A stretch of DNA of 64,000 nucleotides from Paludibacter sp. 47-17 (lineage in GTDB: Bacteria; Bacteroidota; Bacteroidia; Bacteroidales; Paludibacteraceae). The translations under genes were made by a program, and so were the position numbers. A model generated the notes under the pieces. The model saw only the letters and a list, made by a program, of their open reading frames with translations, made no database searches and had not been told where the DNA came from. Where the stretch lies: assembly GCA_001898935.1 (NCBI GenBank), contig MKVT01000020.1, forward strand, positions 248,001 through 312,000. Reading direction: 5' to 3'. Within the stretch, counting starts at the first letter, position 1. The number at the start of each line of letters is the position of its first letter. This document shows positions 63,878 through 64,000 of this stretch, piece by piece.

Positions 63878-63915
63878 ATCGAACCGGTTCTTCTACGAGC
63901 CGGTTCGATCTTTTT
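63878..63915 (+). terminator. Intrinsic terminator after tRNA-Ser
   Basis: ATCGAACCGG (63878-63887) pairs with CCGGTTCGAT (63900-63909), followed by a T-run. Confidence 0.88.
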
Positions 63916-63965
63916 ATATACGTTCACTATTCGCCCGGCATCCCTTCCACCCTGAACTTTTTTGC

Positions 63966-63973
63966 TATCTTTG
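63966..63973 (+). promoter_or_regulatory. Putative -7 element for a gene beyond the window
   Basis: TATCTTTG near the right edge; the gene it serves is not in the window. Confidence 0.35.
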
Positions 63974-64000
63974 CGTTCAGTAATCAATGTAAATCTTTTA

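Overview
The window is a gene-dense piece of a Bacteroidota chromosome, most likely order Bacteroidales. Evidence: a complete type IX secretion (gliding/Por) gene set, T9SS C-terminal sorting domains on secreted enzymes, the kinship of the ribosomal, BamA/OmpH and ParAB neighbourhoods to Bacteroidales gene order, several families common in that phylum (DUF6089, DUF5683, DUF4105, DUF3467, DUF2795, DUF4395), and promoters of the Bacteroidota type (TTTG, about 19 nt, TAnnTTTG) instead of TTGACA/TATAAT. The family cannot be fixed from the sequence; a Paludibacteraceae- or Dysgonomonadaceae-like organism is a guess. No prophage, transposase, CRISPR array or rRNA gene is visible.

Layout. 1-5.8 kb: 3' part of a secreted alpha-amylase, then on the minus strand a Mur ligase-like protein without its C-terminal domain, a dCMP deaminase and an S41 protease; an MBL-fold hydrolase on plus. 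5.9-12.9 kb: a large multi-domain secreted glycosidase with a T9SS tail, a DUF4395 membrane protein, threonine catabolism (kbl-tdh), and an OFA-type MFS transporter. 13-21.3 kb: PEP carboxylase and a small outer-membrane barrel on minus; two more secreted polysaccharide-acting proteins on plus (GH123/DUF4091-like and GH16), then DUF3467 and a decayed gene remnant. 21.5-25.8 kb: translation block rplM-rpsI-rpsB-tsf and der. 25.8-33.8 kb, minus strand: porP-gldK-gldL-gldM-gldN, a NarL-type response regulator and mnmA. 33.6-37.4 kb, minus: DUF2795, a cobalamin adenosyltransferase, a SAM methyltransferase, a second S41 protease and coaD. 37.5-43.4 kb, plus: outer-membrane barrel, parA-parB-DUF5683-lytic transglycosylase, MerR regulator, alkaline phosphatase. 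43.4-50.6 kb, minus: uppS-DUF6089-bamA-ompH-ompH and ybeY with a spore-maturation-type membrane protein. 50.7-58.1 kb: a TonB-receptor-like outer-membrane protein, an Lrp regulator, and a Crp-TPR-rsgA operon. 58.2-63.9 kb: DUF4105 (Lnb-like)-kdsB-gamma carbonic anhydrase-lptB-murB, convergent mltG, and tRNA-Ser(GCT).

How it fits together: the T9SS core (PorP, GldK-N) would export the amylase and the two glycosidases that carry C-terminal sorting domains. BamA, OmpH/Skp, LptB, KdsB, UppS, MurB, MltG and the transglycosylase form an envelope-biogenesis theme. Most of the window is conserved housekeeping content. The observations most worth a second look are: a terminator-like hairpin directly before porP; candidate ribosomal-protein leaders before rplM and rpsB; an unclassified multi-domain glycosidase; a duplicated domain with a 28-nt exact DNA repeat in the GH16 enzyme; a Gly-Gly-Tyr repeat inside the BamA barrel; an Mpl-like Mur ligase lacking its ligase C-domain; a PEP carboxylase with a changed HGRGG motif; a degenerate gene remnant before rplM; and inverted repeats around the lrp promoter. 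I did not find a clearly new multi-gene system.
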